In this document: one piece after another, positions 34,731 through 42,339 of the stretch
Layout of the letters: each line of letters opens with the position of its first letter
Position numbering within the stretch: the first letter of the stretch is position 1
NCBI GenBank assembly: GCA_002471275.1
Contig: DKPQ01000025.1
Coordinates: 1-64,000, forward strand
Length of the DNA: 64,000 bases
Direction: 5' to 3'
Source of the DNA: Flammeovirgaceae bacterium UBA7330
GTDB taxonomy: Bacteria; Bacteroidota; Bacteroidia; Cytophagales; Cyclobacteriaceae
Program-made: the position numbers and the translations under genes
Notes under the pieces: model-generated
What the model was told of the DNA's origin: nothing
Seen by the model: the letters and a program-made list of their open reading frames with translations, nothing else
Databases searched by the model: none

Positions 34731-36115
34731 AGTCGAATTGTTTGTTTTAAGTCATGAATAGATAAATCGTTGTCCTGGTGGACAAGTTGGTTTTGAAGTT
34801 CTTCGAGTGACACACCTTTTGTCTCCGGCATGAGGAAGGCTACAAACAATAATTGTAGCACCATAAAACCGGCAAAAATGGCAAATACGGCCCCAGGACC
34901 AATGCTTGCAAACATCAGTGGAACAAAAGCAGGTATGATGGCTGCAAGCAACCAATGAACAGAAGTACCAAAGGCCTGACCTTTAGATCTTAGATGGTTG
35001 GGAAAAATTTCTGATATAAATACCCAGATCACGGCACCCTGACCAATAGCATGGACGCCAATAAACAGAAAGAGTGAGGCTGGGATAATAAAAGCCCAAT
35101 TATTGAAGAAGGCGATAGAAGTAGTCGTAAGTGTAAGAATATATCCTACCGATCCAATATACATCAATTGCTTCCTGCCGAGCCGATCAATGAGGACGAC
35201 GCCAAGTATGGTAAAAATGAGATTAGCTATTCCAATTCCAATGGTACTCAGTAATACAGCATCTTCACCTAGACCTGCCTGAGTAAAAATCCTTTTGGCA
35301 TAATAGAGGATTGCATTGATTCCGCTGAATTGATTGAAGAAAGCGATACCAAAAGCCAGCACCAAAAGCATTTTGTATTTTGGCTGGAAAAGTCTTTCAT
35401 CTTTCACTACTGTTTTATCTATGGATGACCTGATCAGGGCAATCTCATGCTCTACTTCATCCCTCGTAGAGATCATGGAAAAGATTTTTCTTGCTGTTTC
35501 AAAGGCACCCTTTTTCACAATAAGCCATCGGGGACTTTCAGGAACGCGAGAAACAAATAAAGTATAGATCAAAGCCGGTAATGCCTCAATTCCGATCATC
35601 CAACGCCAGGACTCCTCAGGAATAAGCTTGAGAATGATATAATTAGAGATAAAGGCAAGCAATATTCCAAATACAATATTAAGTTGGTACATAGCCACCA
35701 GCCCACCTCTTTTACTCGCAGGAGCAATTTCAGAGATGAATGCCGGTGCGGCAATCGTGGAGGCACCCACACCCAAACCTCCAATAAACCTGAAGAAGGC
35801 AAAGGCCCACGGGTCGCTAACAAGTGCTGAACCTAAGGCTGAGACCGTATAAAGCACACCAATGGAAACAAGGGTCTTTCTTCTGCCAATCAGGTCGTTG
35901 GGGATACCGCCGAAAATAGCTCCAGCTACTGTTCCCCAAAGTGCAGAACCTACAACTACAATACCGTGGAAAAGATCATTGTTCCCGTATAGTAGATAAG
36001 AGGACCATAATTCCTGGAGTTCTTCCTCGGCTCCATTAATTACGATGGTGTCAAATCCAAAGAGTAGCCCGGCCAGGGCAGCTGTAATAGACCAAATGAT
36101 TATTTTCGAATTCAT
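34727..36115 (-). CDS. Sugar porter (MFS) family monosaccharide:H+ symporter
   Basis: This 462-residue inner-membrane protein has twelve predicted helices and the sugar-porter signatures. These are GLLFGFDTIVINGA, DLIGRRKTL (loop 2-3), FRFIGGLGVGASTIAAPAFISEIAP, VPESPRWL, the GINAILYYAKRIF of helix 7, DRLGRKQLM and MPETKGVSLEEL. It imports monosaccharides, and within this locus fructose is the likely substrate. It is the first structural gene after the 197-bp control region that follows the sensor gene. Intact length. Confidence 0.93.
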   Translation of the reverse strand: MNSKIIIWSITAALAGLLFGFDTIVINGAEEELQELWSSYLLYGNNDLFHGIVVVGSALWGTVAGAIFGGIPNDLIGRRKTLVSIGVLYTVSALGSALVSDPWAFAFFRFIGGLGVGASTIAAPAFISEIAPASKRGGLVAMYQLNIVFGILLAFISNYIILKLIPEESWRWMIGIEALPALIYTLFVSRVPESPRWLIVKKGAFETARKIFSMISTRDEVEHEIALIRSSIDKTVVKDERLFQPKYKMLLVLAFGIAFFNQFSGINAILYYAKRIFTQAGLGEDAVLLSTIGIGIANLIFTILGVVLIDRLGRKQLMYIGSVGYILTLTTTSIAFFNNWAFIIPASLFLFIGVHAIGQGAVIWVFISEIFPNHLRSKGQAFGTSVHWLLAAIIPAFVPLMFASIGPGAVFAIFAGFMVLQLLFVAFLMPETKGVSLEELQNQLVHQDNDLSIHDLKQTIRL

Positions 36116-36312
36116 TCCCGATCACCAGATTTATGAATTCAAAGGTGATGAGAGATCTATTGAAATAATTTTAAAATCAGATCATATTATTTCGAATATT
36201 GAAACAGTGACGACAGAATAGCCCTGGATGTTGAGAAAGTATTATTTATTTCGATTTTTTTCCCTCGAAATATTTCTGATTTTTGATTTTGTATCAAACT
36301 TTCAAAATTTTA
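36116..36312 (-). promoter_or_regulatory. Fructan operon control region with repeated ATTTCGA boxes
   Basis: This 197-bp AT-rich gap separates the sensor-regulator gene from the symporter gene and should hold the operon promoter. ATTTCGA occurs twice in direct orientation (36189-36195 and 36248-36254) and once inverted (36265-36271); the last two form a 7-bp hairpin with a 10-nt loop. They are candidate binding sites for the AraC-type domain of the sensor. A weak TAnnTTTG-like CACCTTTG lies near 36140-36147 on the minus strand. All assignments are by eye. Confidence 0.45.
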
Positions 36313-39054
36313 TCAATCAGAAAGCGCTTGCTGAGCCTTGTTTTTATACTCTGAGGGAGAAATTTTGAATTTGTTTTTAAAGGCAGTGGAAAAATATGCT
36401 GCTGAGGAGAAGCCTGTTTGGTAAGCAACTTCAGCAATGGTTGCATCTGTGTTCAATAGTTTTTTGGCCAGATTCAACCGGGTGTTGTTCAGATAATCAT
36501 TTACGCTTTGTCCTATTAAAGCTTTTACTTTTCGATAAAGCTGGATCCTGCTCATCCCCATTTCCTTGCAAAGGACATCGGCGGTGACGGAGGAATCACT
36601 TAAATGATCCTGAACTACTTTTTTAAACTTATGAATGAAATTCTGATCAAGGTTATGAGGATGGTCTGGCAGCTCCTCATTTTCGTCTGATACATTAAAG
36701 TGACGTTTGAGCAATTGCCTGTTCTTCAGTTGGGTCCGGATACTCTCAGACAGGTATTGAATATTGAATGGCTTGGTGATATATTGGTCTGCACCAGCTT
36801 TGATTCCCATTACTTTATGTTCGTCATTGGTCTTGGCCGTTAGAATAATGATCGGAATATGAGAGGTACGAAAGTCTGATTTTATTTTTTTGGTGTATTG
36901 AAGGCCATCCATGCCTTCGATCATCAGATCACAGAGGATAAGATCAGGAATCTCCTCCTGTGCCAGGATCAAGCCCTTATTGCCATCCCCCGTGGAAAGA
37001 ATTTCGTAACTTTTTGAGAGATAGCTTTTCATAAATCGGAGGAGATCCTCATTGTCTTCAATAATCAATATTTTTTGATCTGGAGTTTCACCTTCCTGCT
37101 CTTCAAAGGAAATTTCAACCAGCTGCTTGACGTACTCGTTTCCAGAAAATTTATATGGAGTAGTAAGATCTATTAGCTCGGATTCATTAAAGTGAGATTT
37201 CCCCTTCTTTAGGGTAATCGTAAAAGTTGTTCCCAGGCCCATTTCTGTCTGGAGTTCAATAGACCCCTTATGCATTTGTATCAATTCCCTTGAGAGTGAT
37301 AGGCCCAATCCGGTACCCTGTGCTTGATATCCACTACCCTGGTAAAATCGATCGAAGGCATGTTTAGCATGTTCTTCACTCATGCCTCTTCCGGTATCTT
37401 CGATGACAATTTTTACTTCTTTAGTCTTATTGAGGACAAAAATCCTAATGGATCCATGGGCTGGAGTAAACTTGAATGAATTGCTCAGAAGGTTGAAAAT
37501 AACCTTGTCGATCATATTTACATCAAACCAGATCTTCTCTTTTATGTCATCATTATAAAATTCAAGATTAATATCCTTTTCATTAGCTGTTTGTACGAAT
37601 GCTTCCTTGATCTCAGCTACGAACTCACCGATGTCATTTTCTGAAGCATTTACCTTCATTTTTCCATTTTCAATCTTGCGAAACTCCATGAGTTGATTGA
37701 TGAGCCGAAGCATGCGATAAGAATTCTTTCTGATCAACTCCAGTCCTGATTTTATTTCTCCGGGAATTCCTTTTCCCCTCTGAAGCATCTCTTCAACCGG
37801 TCCTAGAATTAATGTCAGAGGTGTTCGAAATTCATGGGAGATATTTGTGAAGAACTTCAGCTTCGCGGAGTTGGCTTCTTCCGCTTCCTTTGAATACTTC
37901 AGGATTTGTTCCTGTTGAAGCAAAATCTTTTCATTTTTTATTTTGAGCTCTCTGTTCACCCTTTTCCTTTCCCTCAAAATGTAAAAGGCATAGACTACCA
38001 GGATAAAAATGACCAGGATACCTCCACTAAGAAAGTACACAAGGTTTCGCTGGGCATCGGCAAGTTCCAATTGGTCTATGATCAGCTTTTGCTGGCGTTC
38101 AATATTGGCTTGCTGGTTGAGAATTTTGTCACTTTGGAGTTTCAGAATCCTTACATTTTCCTTGTTTACCAGTGTGGTATGCAAGATGTTCTCTTTTTCG
38201 AATGGACGCCCCTGCAGAATCTGAGCAGCAAGCCTGATGGCTTCCTCTCCACCGGTTGGATAGAGCAGCGTAGCATCCAGGATGCCATCCTGAATAGCCT
38301 GCATGCCACCGGTGTTTCCGGGCAGACCATCAATACCAATGAATTTCACTTCTTCAGCAATTCCGAGGTTCTTACAAATCTGGTAGGCACCAAGGGCCAT
38401 CCGGTCATTGTGGGCAAAGATCAGATCCACATCCAGGTGATCTCCAATGATCTCCGAAAGTTTCTGTTCGGCATCAGGCCGTGACCAGTCTGTATATATA
38501 TTGACTACCTCATAGGCATCTGGATCAATGAATTTACCAAAACCCTCGCCCCGGCCTATTGAAGGTGTGGATCCTTTAAGTCCCCACAGTTCAATGATCT
38601 TGTCACCTTTGGATAGGATATTCGCAGCATATTGACCTGCTATTTCACCAATTTCAAAATTATTAGCACCGACAAAGGCTGTGTAAGCATTGGAAGAAAT
38701 CTTTCTGTCAATGGTGATAACAGGAATCCCTTTTTCAATGGCCTGTTCTACCATTGGTGTGACAGGGTCAGCTTCGTTGGGTGAAACAATCAAAAGATCC
38801 ACACCCTGATCAATAAATTCACGGATATGCTTTATCTGTGTTTCATTGCTACCACCCGCGTCTTTGATTTCAAGTTTCAGCTCGGGGTAGAAAAGCAATT
38901 CCCGTTGCATCTCTCTGTGCATTGACATTCTCCATTGGTCGTCTGTCACACACTGAGAAAATCCGATGCTAAAGGTAGATTCTTCCGGAGGCTGGCAGGA
39001 AAAGGTGATACTTACCAGCAATGAACAACAGAAAACAACAATATTTACCTTCAT
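36313..39054 (-). CDS. Hybrid two-component sensor-regulator with periplasmic sugar-binding domain
   Basis: I start at ATG 39054; a TTG two codons earlier is less likely. Domains in order, in residues: signal/anchor (1-20), type I periplasmic-binding domain of the LacI/ribose-binding fold (about 28-310, with FSIGFSQCVTDDQW, VDLLIVSPNEADPV, VITIDRK and LIFAHNDRMALGA), TM helix (about 339-360), HisKA with His407 in FTNISHEFRTPL, HATPase (NLLSNSFKFTP, DTGRGM, GTGLGLSLS), receiver with Asp709 in LILCDLMIEGMDG, and an AraC helix-turn-helix (about 805-906). This is the layout of Bacteroides BT1754, which binds fructose and activates its fructan locus. The adjacent genes support the same role here. 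Confidence 0.93.
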   Translation of the reverse strand: MKVNIVVFCCSLLVSITFSCQPPEESTFSIGFSQCVTDDQWRMSMHREMQRELLFYPELKLEIKDAGGSNETQIKHIREFIDQGVDLLIVSPNEADPVTPMVEQAIEKGIPVITIDRKISSNAYTAFVGANNFEIGEIAGQYAANILSKGDKIIELWGLKGSTPSIGRGEGFGKFIDPDAYEVVNIYTDWSRPDAEQKLSEIIGDHLDVDLIFAHNDRMALGAYQICKNLGIAEEVKFIGIDGLPGNTGGMQAIQDGILDATLLYPTGGEEAIRLAAQILQGRPFEKENILHTTLVNKENVRILKLQSDKILNQQANIERQQKLIIDQLELADAQRNLVYFLSGGILVIFILVVYAFYILRERKRVNRELKIKNEKILLQQEQILKYSKEAEEANSAKLKFFTNISHEFRTPLTLILGPVEEMLQRGKGIPGEIKSGLELIRKNSYRMLRLINQLMEFRKIENGKMKVNASENDIGEFVAEIKEAFVQTANEKDINLEFYNDDIKEKIWFDVNMIDKVIFNLLSNSFKFTPAHGSIRIFVLNKTKEVKIVIEDTGRGMSEEHAKHAFDRFYQGSGYQAQGTGLGLSLSRELIQMHKGSIELQTEMGLGTTFTITLKKGKSHFNESELIDLTTPYKFSGNEYVKQLVEISFEEQEGETPDQKILIIEDNEDLLRFMKSYLSKSYEILSTGDGNKGLILAQEEIPDLILCDLMIEGMDGLQYTKKIKSDFRTSHIPIIILTAKTNDEHKVMGIKAGADQYITKPFNIQYLSESIRTQLKNRQLLKRHFNVSDENEELPDHPHNLDQNFIHKFKKVVQDHLSDSSVTADVLCKEMGMSRIQLYRKVKALIGQSVNDYLNNTRLNLAKKLLNTDATIAEVAYQTGFSSAAYFSTAFKNKFKISPSEYKNKAQQALSD

Positions 39055-39062
39055 CTTCAAGC

Positions 39063-39080
39063 CTGCATGAATTCATGCAG
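39063..39080. promoter_or_regulatory. Perfect 18-bp palindrome before the sensor start
   Basis: CTGCATGAATTCATGCAG is its own reverse complement and ends 8 nt before the sensor ATG, over the expected ribosome-binding zone. It could be an operator or an RNA hairpin that limits translation of the sensor. Nothing else in the 83-bp gap stands out. Confidence 0.55.
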
Positions 39081-39143
39081 TTATAAAAGGAATATAATAA
39101 ATAATGCTGTAAAAATAACAGTCATTCCAGGGCTGTCTAATTG

Positions 39144-40280
39144 CTAATACACCTCTTGCCTTAAATAATTTGGGTAAATCTTCATATGAACTTTCTCCAC
39201 TTCTTTGGCAATCAGGTTACGTAGCTCTTCCAGGTGGAATTTCGTTTTGGCAGAGACAAAAACAGATGGATAGCTCTTTCCATTGATGGCTTTTTGCTCA
39301 CCATTTGTTTCGACCTTGTCCACCTTATTAAAAACCTTGATGGTTCGGATATTTGCCGCCCCAATCTCTTCCAGGGTCTGTTCCACTACCTTGATATGAT
39401 CTTCGTATGCAGGATTTGAATAGTCGATCACATGCAGGAGGATGTCGGCTTCTTTTACCTCCTCCAGCGTGGATTTAAACGACTCGATGAGATTGTGAGG
39501 AAGCTTGCGGATAAACCCAACAGTATCGGATAACAAGAAGGGAAGCTGATTGATGACTACCTTACGTACCGTGGAGTCCACAGTGGCAAAGAGCTCATCT
39601 TTGGCATAGACTTTTTCTTTGCTGAGCAATCGCATCAGTGAAGACTTACCGGCGTTTGTATACCCTACAAGGGCTACCCGGGTAATGCCAGATCGGGATT
39701 TTCTCCTGGTGGCAGCCTGGGTTTCAATCTTATCAAGCTTTTTTCTCAATACATTGATCTGGTCCCGGATGATCCTTCTATCCGTTTCAATCTCTTTCTC
39801 ACCGGCACCACCCCGGGTAGAGGTACCACCTCGCTGACGCTCGAGGTGAGTCCACATCCGGGTCAGTCTTGGAAGCAGGTATTGATACCTGGCCAGCTCT
39901 ACCTGGGTCCTGGCCTGGGCGGTCTGAGCGCGATTGAGAAATATCTCCAGAATCAATAAGCTTCTGTCGTAGATACGTACTTTCAGCTCTTTTTCCAGGT
40001 TTCTGAGCTGGGAAGGAGTGAGGTCATCATCAAAAATGACATTTTTTATGCCCTCGGCCTTTACAAAAATTTTGATTTCTTCAAGTTTTCCTTTCCCAAT
40101 AAATGACCTGGGATCAGGATGTTCGAGTTTTTGAACGAAGGCCTTTTTAGTCTGGATATGCATGGTAGCAGCCAAAAACTCCAGTTCATCCATCAGCTCC
40201 TGCGTCTTTTCTTCGGACTGATTCTTAGGCGTTACGGCCACTATTACACACGTCTCGACTTCTTTTTTTGTATCAATCAT
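39144..40280 (-). CDS. hflX: GTPase HflX
   Basis: I start at ATG 40280 (MIDTKKEVETCVIVAV), the usual Bacteroidota HflX beginning; 40328 would add 16 residues. The HflX N-terminal domain is clear (DELEFLAAT, KLEHPDPRSFIGKGKLEEI, ARTQVELARYQYLLPRL, RGGAGEKEIETDRR). It is followed by a G domain with GYTNAGKSSL (G1), the switch region ATVDSTVR, DTVGFI (G3) and NKVD (G4). HflX binds the ribosome and splits or rescues stalled 70S under stress. It is transcribed away from the exopolysaccharide genes. Normal length. Confidence 0.96.
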   Translation of the reverse strand: MIDTKKEVETCVIVAVTPKNQSEEKTQELMDELEFLAATMHIQTKKAFVQKLEHPDPRSFIGKGKLEEIKIFVKAEGIKNVIFDDDLTPSQLRNLEKELKVRIYDRSLLILEIFLNRAQTAQARTQVELARYQYLLPRLTRMWTHLERQRGGTSTRGGAGEKEIETDRRIIRDQINVLRKKLDKIETQAATRRKSRSGITRVALVGYTNAGKSSLMRLLSKEKVYAKDELFATVDSTVRKVVINQLPFLLSDTVGFIRKLPHNLIESFKSTLEEVKEADILLHVIDYSNPAYEDHIKVVEQTLEEIGAANIRTIKVFNKVDKVETNGEQKAINGKSYPSVFVSAKTKFHLEELRNLIAKEVEKVHMKIYPNYLRQEVY

Positions 40281-40365
40281 AGATAACCCGTTGTTTTGCA
40301 ATACATTAATTATGTATTGAAAGTTCAAAATTAGTGGAAATCATCCATCAGAAGAGGTCTAAAAT

Positions 40366-41478
40366 TTGAAAATAGCAATAATCATAAACACCAGCTGGAA
40401 TATCTACAACTTCAGGAAGGGGTTGATCGATCATTTCATGGCGCAGGGTCATCAGATAATAGCGATAGCGCCCAAAGATGATTATTCACAAAAACTGGTT
40501 GATCTGGGATGTAGTTACCATGCGTTGGATTTTCCTGGTACCAGCACCAATCCGATAACGGACCTGAGCCTGATTTGGAGACTGTATGGTATCCTGAAAA
40601 CTTCGAAACCGGATATCATTCTCACCTATACAATCAAGCCCAATATTTATACTTCCCTCGTTTCGGCTGTATTGAAAATTCCGTGTATTTGTAATGTGAG
40701 TGGATTGGGGACAGTCTTTCTATGGAAAGGGAGTCTCAAAAAGATCGCTGTTACATTATACAGGATTGCGTTTAGATTCAGTAGCTGGATATTCTTTCAA
40801 AATGAGGAGGATAGAAAGGATTTTGTGGAAGTAGTACCTATTAACCTGAAAAAAACCAGTGTTTTGCCCGGCTCGGGGGTAAATCTTCATCATTTTCAAT
40901 TATCTCCATTTACCCCCGGTAAGACCACCACTTTCCTCATGATTGGTCGGTTGATCATTGAAAAGGGTGTAATTGAATTTTCAGAGGCGGCCAAGCAAAT
41001 GTGTTCCCGACACTCCAATGTAAGGTTCCGGATCATCGGTGGATATGAACCAGGCCATGCCCGAAGTATTGATCGAGCGCTTATAGATGAATGGAAATCC
41101 GAGTCCTGCGTTGAGTGGCTGGATCATCAGGACGATATTAGAAAGTACATTGAAGCGGCTGACGTGGTGGTGTTGCCATCATACAGGGAAGGCACCCCAA
41201 AAACACTGTTGGAGGCGGGAGCAATGGGTAAAGCACTGATAGCTACTGATGTCCCAGGGTGCCGTCAGGTGGTAAAGGATGGTGTAAATGGTTTCTTATG
41301 TAAGGTGAAAGACAGCAAAGACCTGGCAAATAAGATGAGACTATATTTGAGTCTCAACAGGGAAGAAAAGCTGCAGATGCATAGCGATTCAAGAAAACAA
41401 ATTGAAGAAAATTATGACGAGAAAATCGTGATTGGGCTGTATGAGCAGAAAATAAAGGAGCTATCCGGGAAAAATTGA
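40366..41478 (+). CDS. Glycosyltransferase family 4 (exopolysaccharide)
   Basis: This 370-residue GT-B enzyme begins at a TTG (40366); the next in-frame Met is well inside the first domain. N-terminal acceptor domain: IAIIINTSWNIYNFRKGLI, then HALDFPGTSTNP and VSGLGTVFL. C-terminal donor domain: FLMIGRLIIEKGVIEF, VVVLPSYREGTPKTLLEAGAMGKALIATDVPG with the Glu-x7-Glu catalytic signature. It transfers a sugar to a lipid-linked or growing glycan at the cytoplasmic face. It lies 75 nt before the exporter gene and is likely the first gene of the exopolysaccharide cluster. The sugar is unknown. Confidence 0.9.
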   Translation: MKIAIIINTSWNIYNFRKGLIDHFMAQGHQIIAIAPKDDYSQKLVDLGCSYHALDFPGTSTNPITDLSLIWRLYGILKTSKPDIILTYTIKPNIYTSLVSAVLKIPCICNVSGLGTVFLWKGSLKKIAVTLYRIAFRFSSWIFFQNEEDRKDFVEVVPINLKKTSVLPGSGVNLHHFQLSPFTPGKTTTFLMIGRLIIEKGVIEFSEAAKQMCSRHSNVRFRIIGGYEPGHARSIDRALIDEWKSESCVEWLDHQDDIRKYIEAADVVVLPSYREGTPKTLLEAGAMGKALIATDVPGCRQVVKDGVNGFLCKVKDSKDLANKMRLYLSLNREEKLQMHSDSRKQIEENYDEKIVIGLYEQKIKELSGKN

Positions 41479-41537
41479 TAATTAAAATATTGACTTAAGC
41501 ATTGTTTTTGCAGTAATCTGTATTTTCGTTGAAATTC

Positions 41538-41553
41538 GTTGATTGTAATCAAC
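41538..41553 (+). promoter_or_regulatory. Inverted repeat abutting the exporter start codon
   Basis: GTTGATT (41538-41544) and AATCAAC (41547-41553) are perfect reverse complements with a 2-nt spacer, and the ATG follows at once (41554). A TTG of an alternative start lies inside the left arm. It may be an operator or an RNA structure that controls initiation, though a 2-nt loop is too tight for all pairs to form. Confidence 0.45.
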
Positions 41554-42339
41554 ATGATAAAAAAAATAATTCTTAGAAAACATTACCTTCTGATCATCTT
41601 CATCTTATTTGGCTGTAAGAGCTACAAGCAGGATATTCTTTTCAGGCTAAATGACCAATTTACATCCGAAGATCTCAGCGAGGCTGTTTCACAGGCCACA
41701 TCCAACTATCGGCTACAACCTGATGACAGGTTGCAATTGGAGGTCTTTACCAATGAAGGCGAACGGCTCATTGATCCAAATTTTGAGTTGATGGAGCAGC
41801 AAAGTAACCAGATGCTTCAACAACGAACCCGTTACCAATATTTGATCCAGGCTGACGGCACCGTGAAACTGCCTATGGTTGGTAAAAAAAATCTTACCGG
41901 ACTCACCATTGACGAAGCTGAAAAGATACTTGAACAGGACTATCAGGAACACTACGTGGAGCCTTTTGTGAAGCTTTCTGTAATTAACCGCAGGGTGATT
42001 GTACTTGGTGCCAATGGGGGGCAGGTCATACCCCTGGAAAATGAAAACACATCCATTGTTGAGGTTTTGGCTTTATATGGCGGCTTAAACCTGGGATCAA
42101 AGGCACACAACATCAAATTAATCCGAGGTGATTTAGCAAATCCAACGGTTTTTCAAATTGACCTCGCCACTTTACATGGGATGCGGAGTTCTGTGGTAGC
42201 TGTAGAATCTGAGGATATTATATATGTGGAACCCTGGAGAAGACCCTGGTTGGAATCGCTTCGGGATGTGACACCTATCCTGGGCCTTACCACTTCTGTG
42301 CTTACTTTAATCGTAGTGATCCAAAATCTATCTAATTGA
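41554..42339 (+). CDS. Polysaccharide export outer-membrane lipoprotein (Wza/OPX family)
   Basis: I start at ATG 41554, giving a lipoprotein signal (IFILFGC-KSYKQ, mature Cys21); a TTG at 41539 is possible. The poly-export domain is present (YRLQPDDRLQLEVF, YLIQADGTVKLPMVGKKNLTGLTIDEAEKIL), followed by an SLBB-like region (VIVLGANGGQVIPLENENTSIVEVLALYGGL). A C-terminal hydrophobic helix (ILGLTTSVLTLIVVIQNL) could form the outer-membrane pore helix as in Wza. It exports capsule or exopolysaccharide with the kinase encoded next (TTGA overlap). Confidence 0.9.
   Translation: MIKKIILRKHYLLIIFILFGCKSYKQDILFRLNDQFTSEDLSEAVSQATSNYRLQPDDRLQLEVFTNEGERLIDPNFELMEQQSNQMLQQRTRYQYLIQADGTVKLPMVGKKNLTGLTIDEAEKILEQDYQEHYVEPFVKLSVINRRVIVLGANGGQVIPLENENTSIVEVLALYGGLNLGSKAHNIKLIRGDLANPTVFQIDLATLHGMRSSVVAVESEDIIYVEPWRRPWLESLRDVTPILGLTTSVLTLIVVIQNLSN

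Noticed and set aside
37906..38484. 192-residue open frame opposite the hybrid sensor
   Set aside because: It covers the sensor's TM and binding domain in antisense; the sensor domains are unmistakable.
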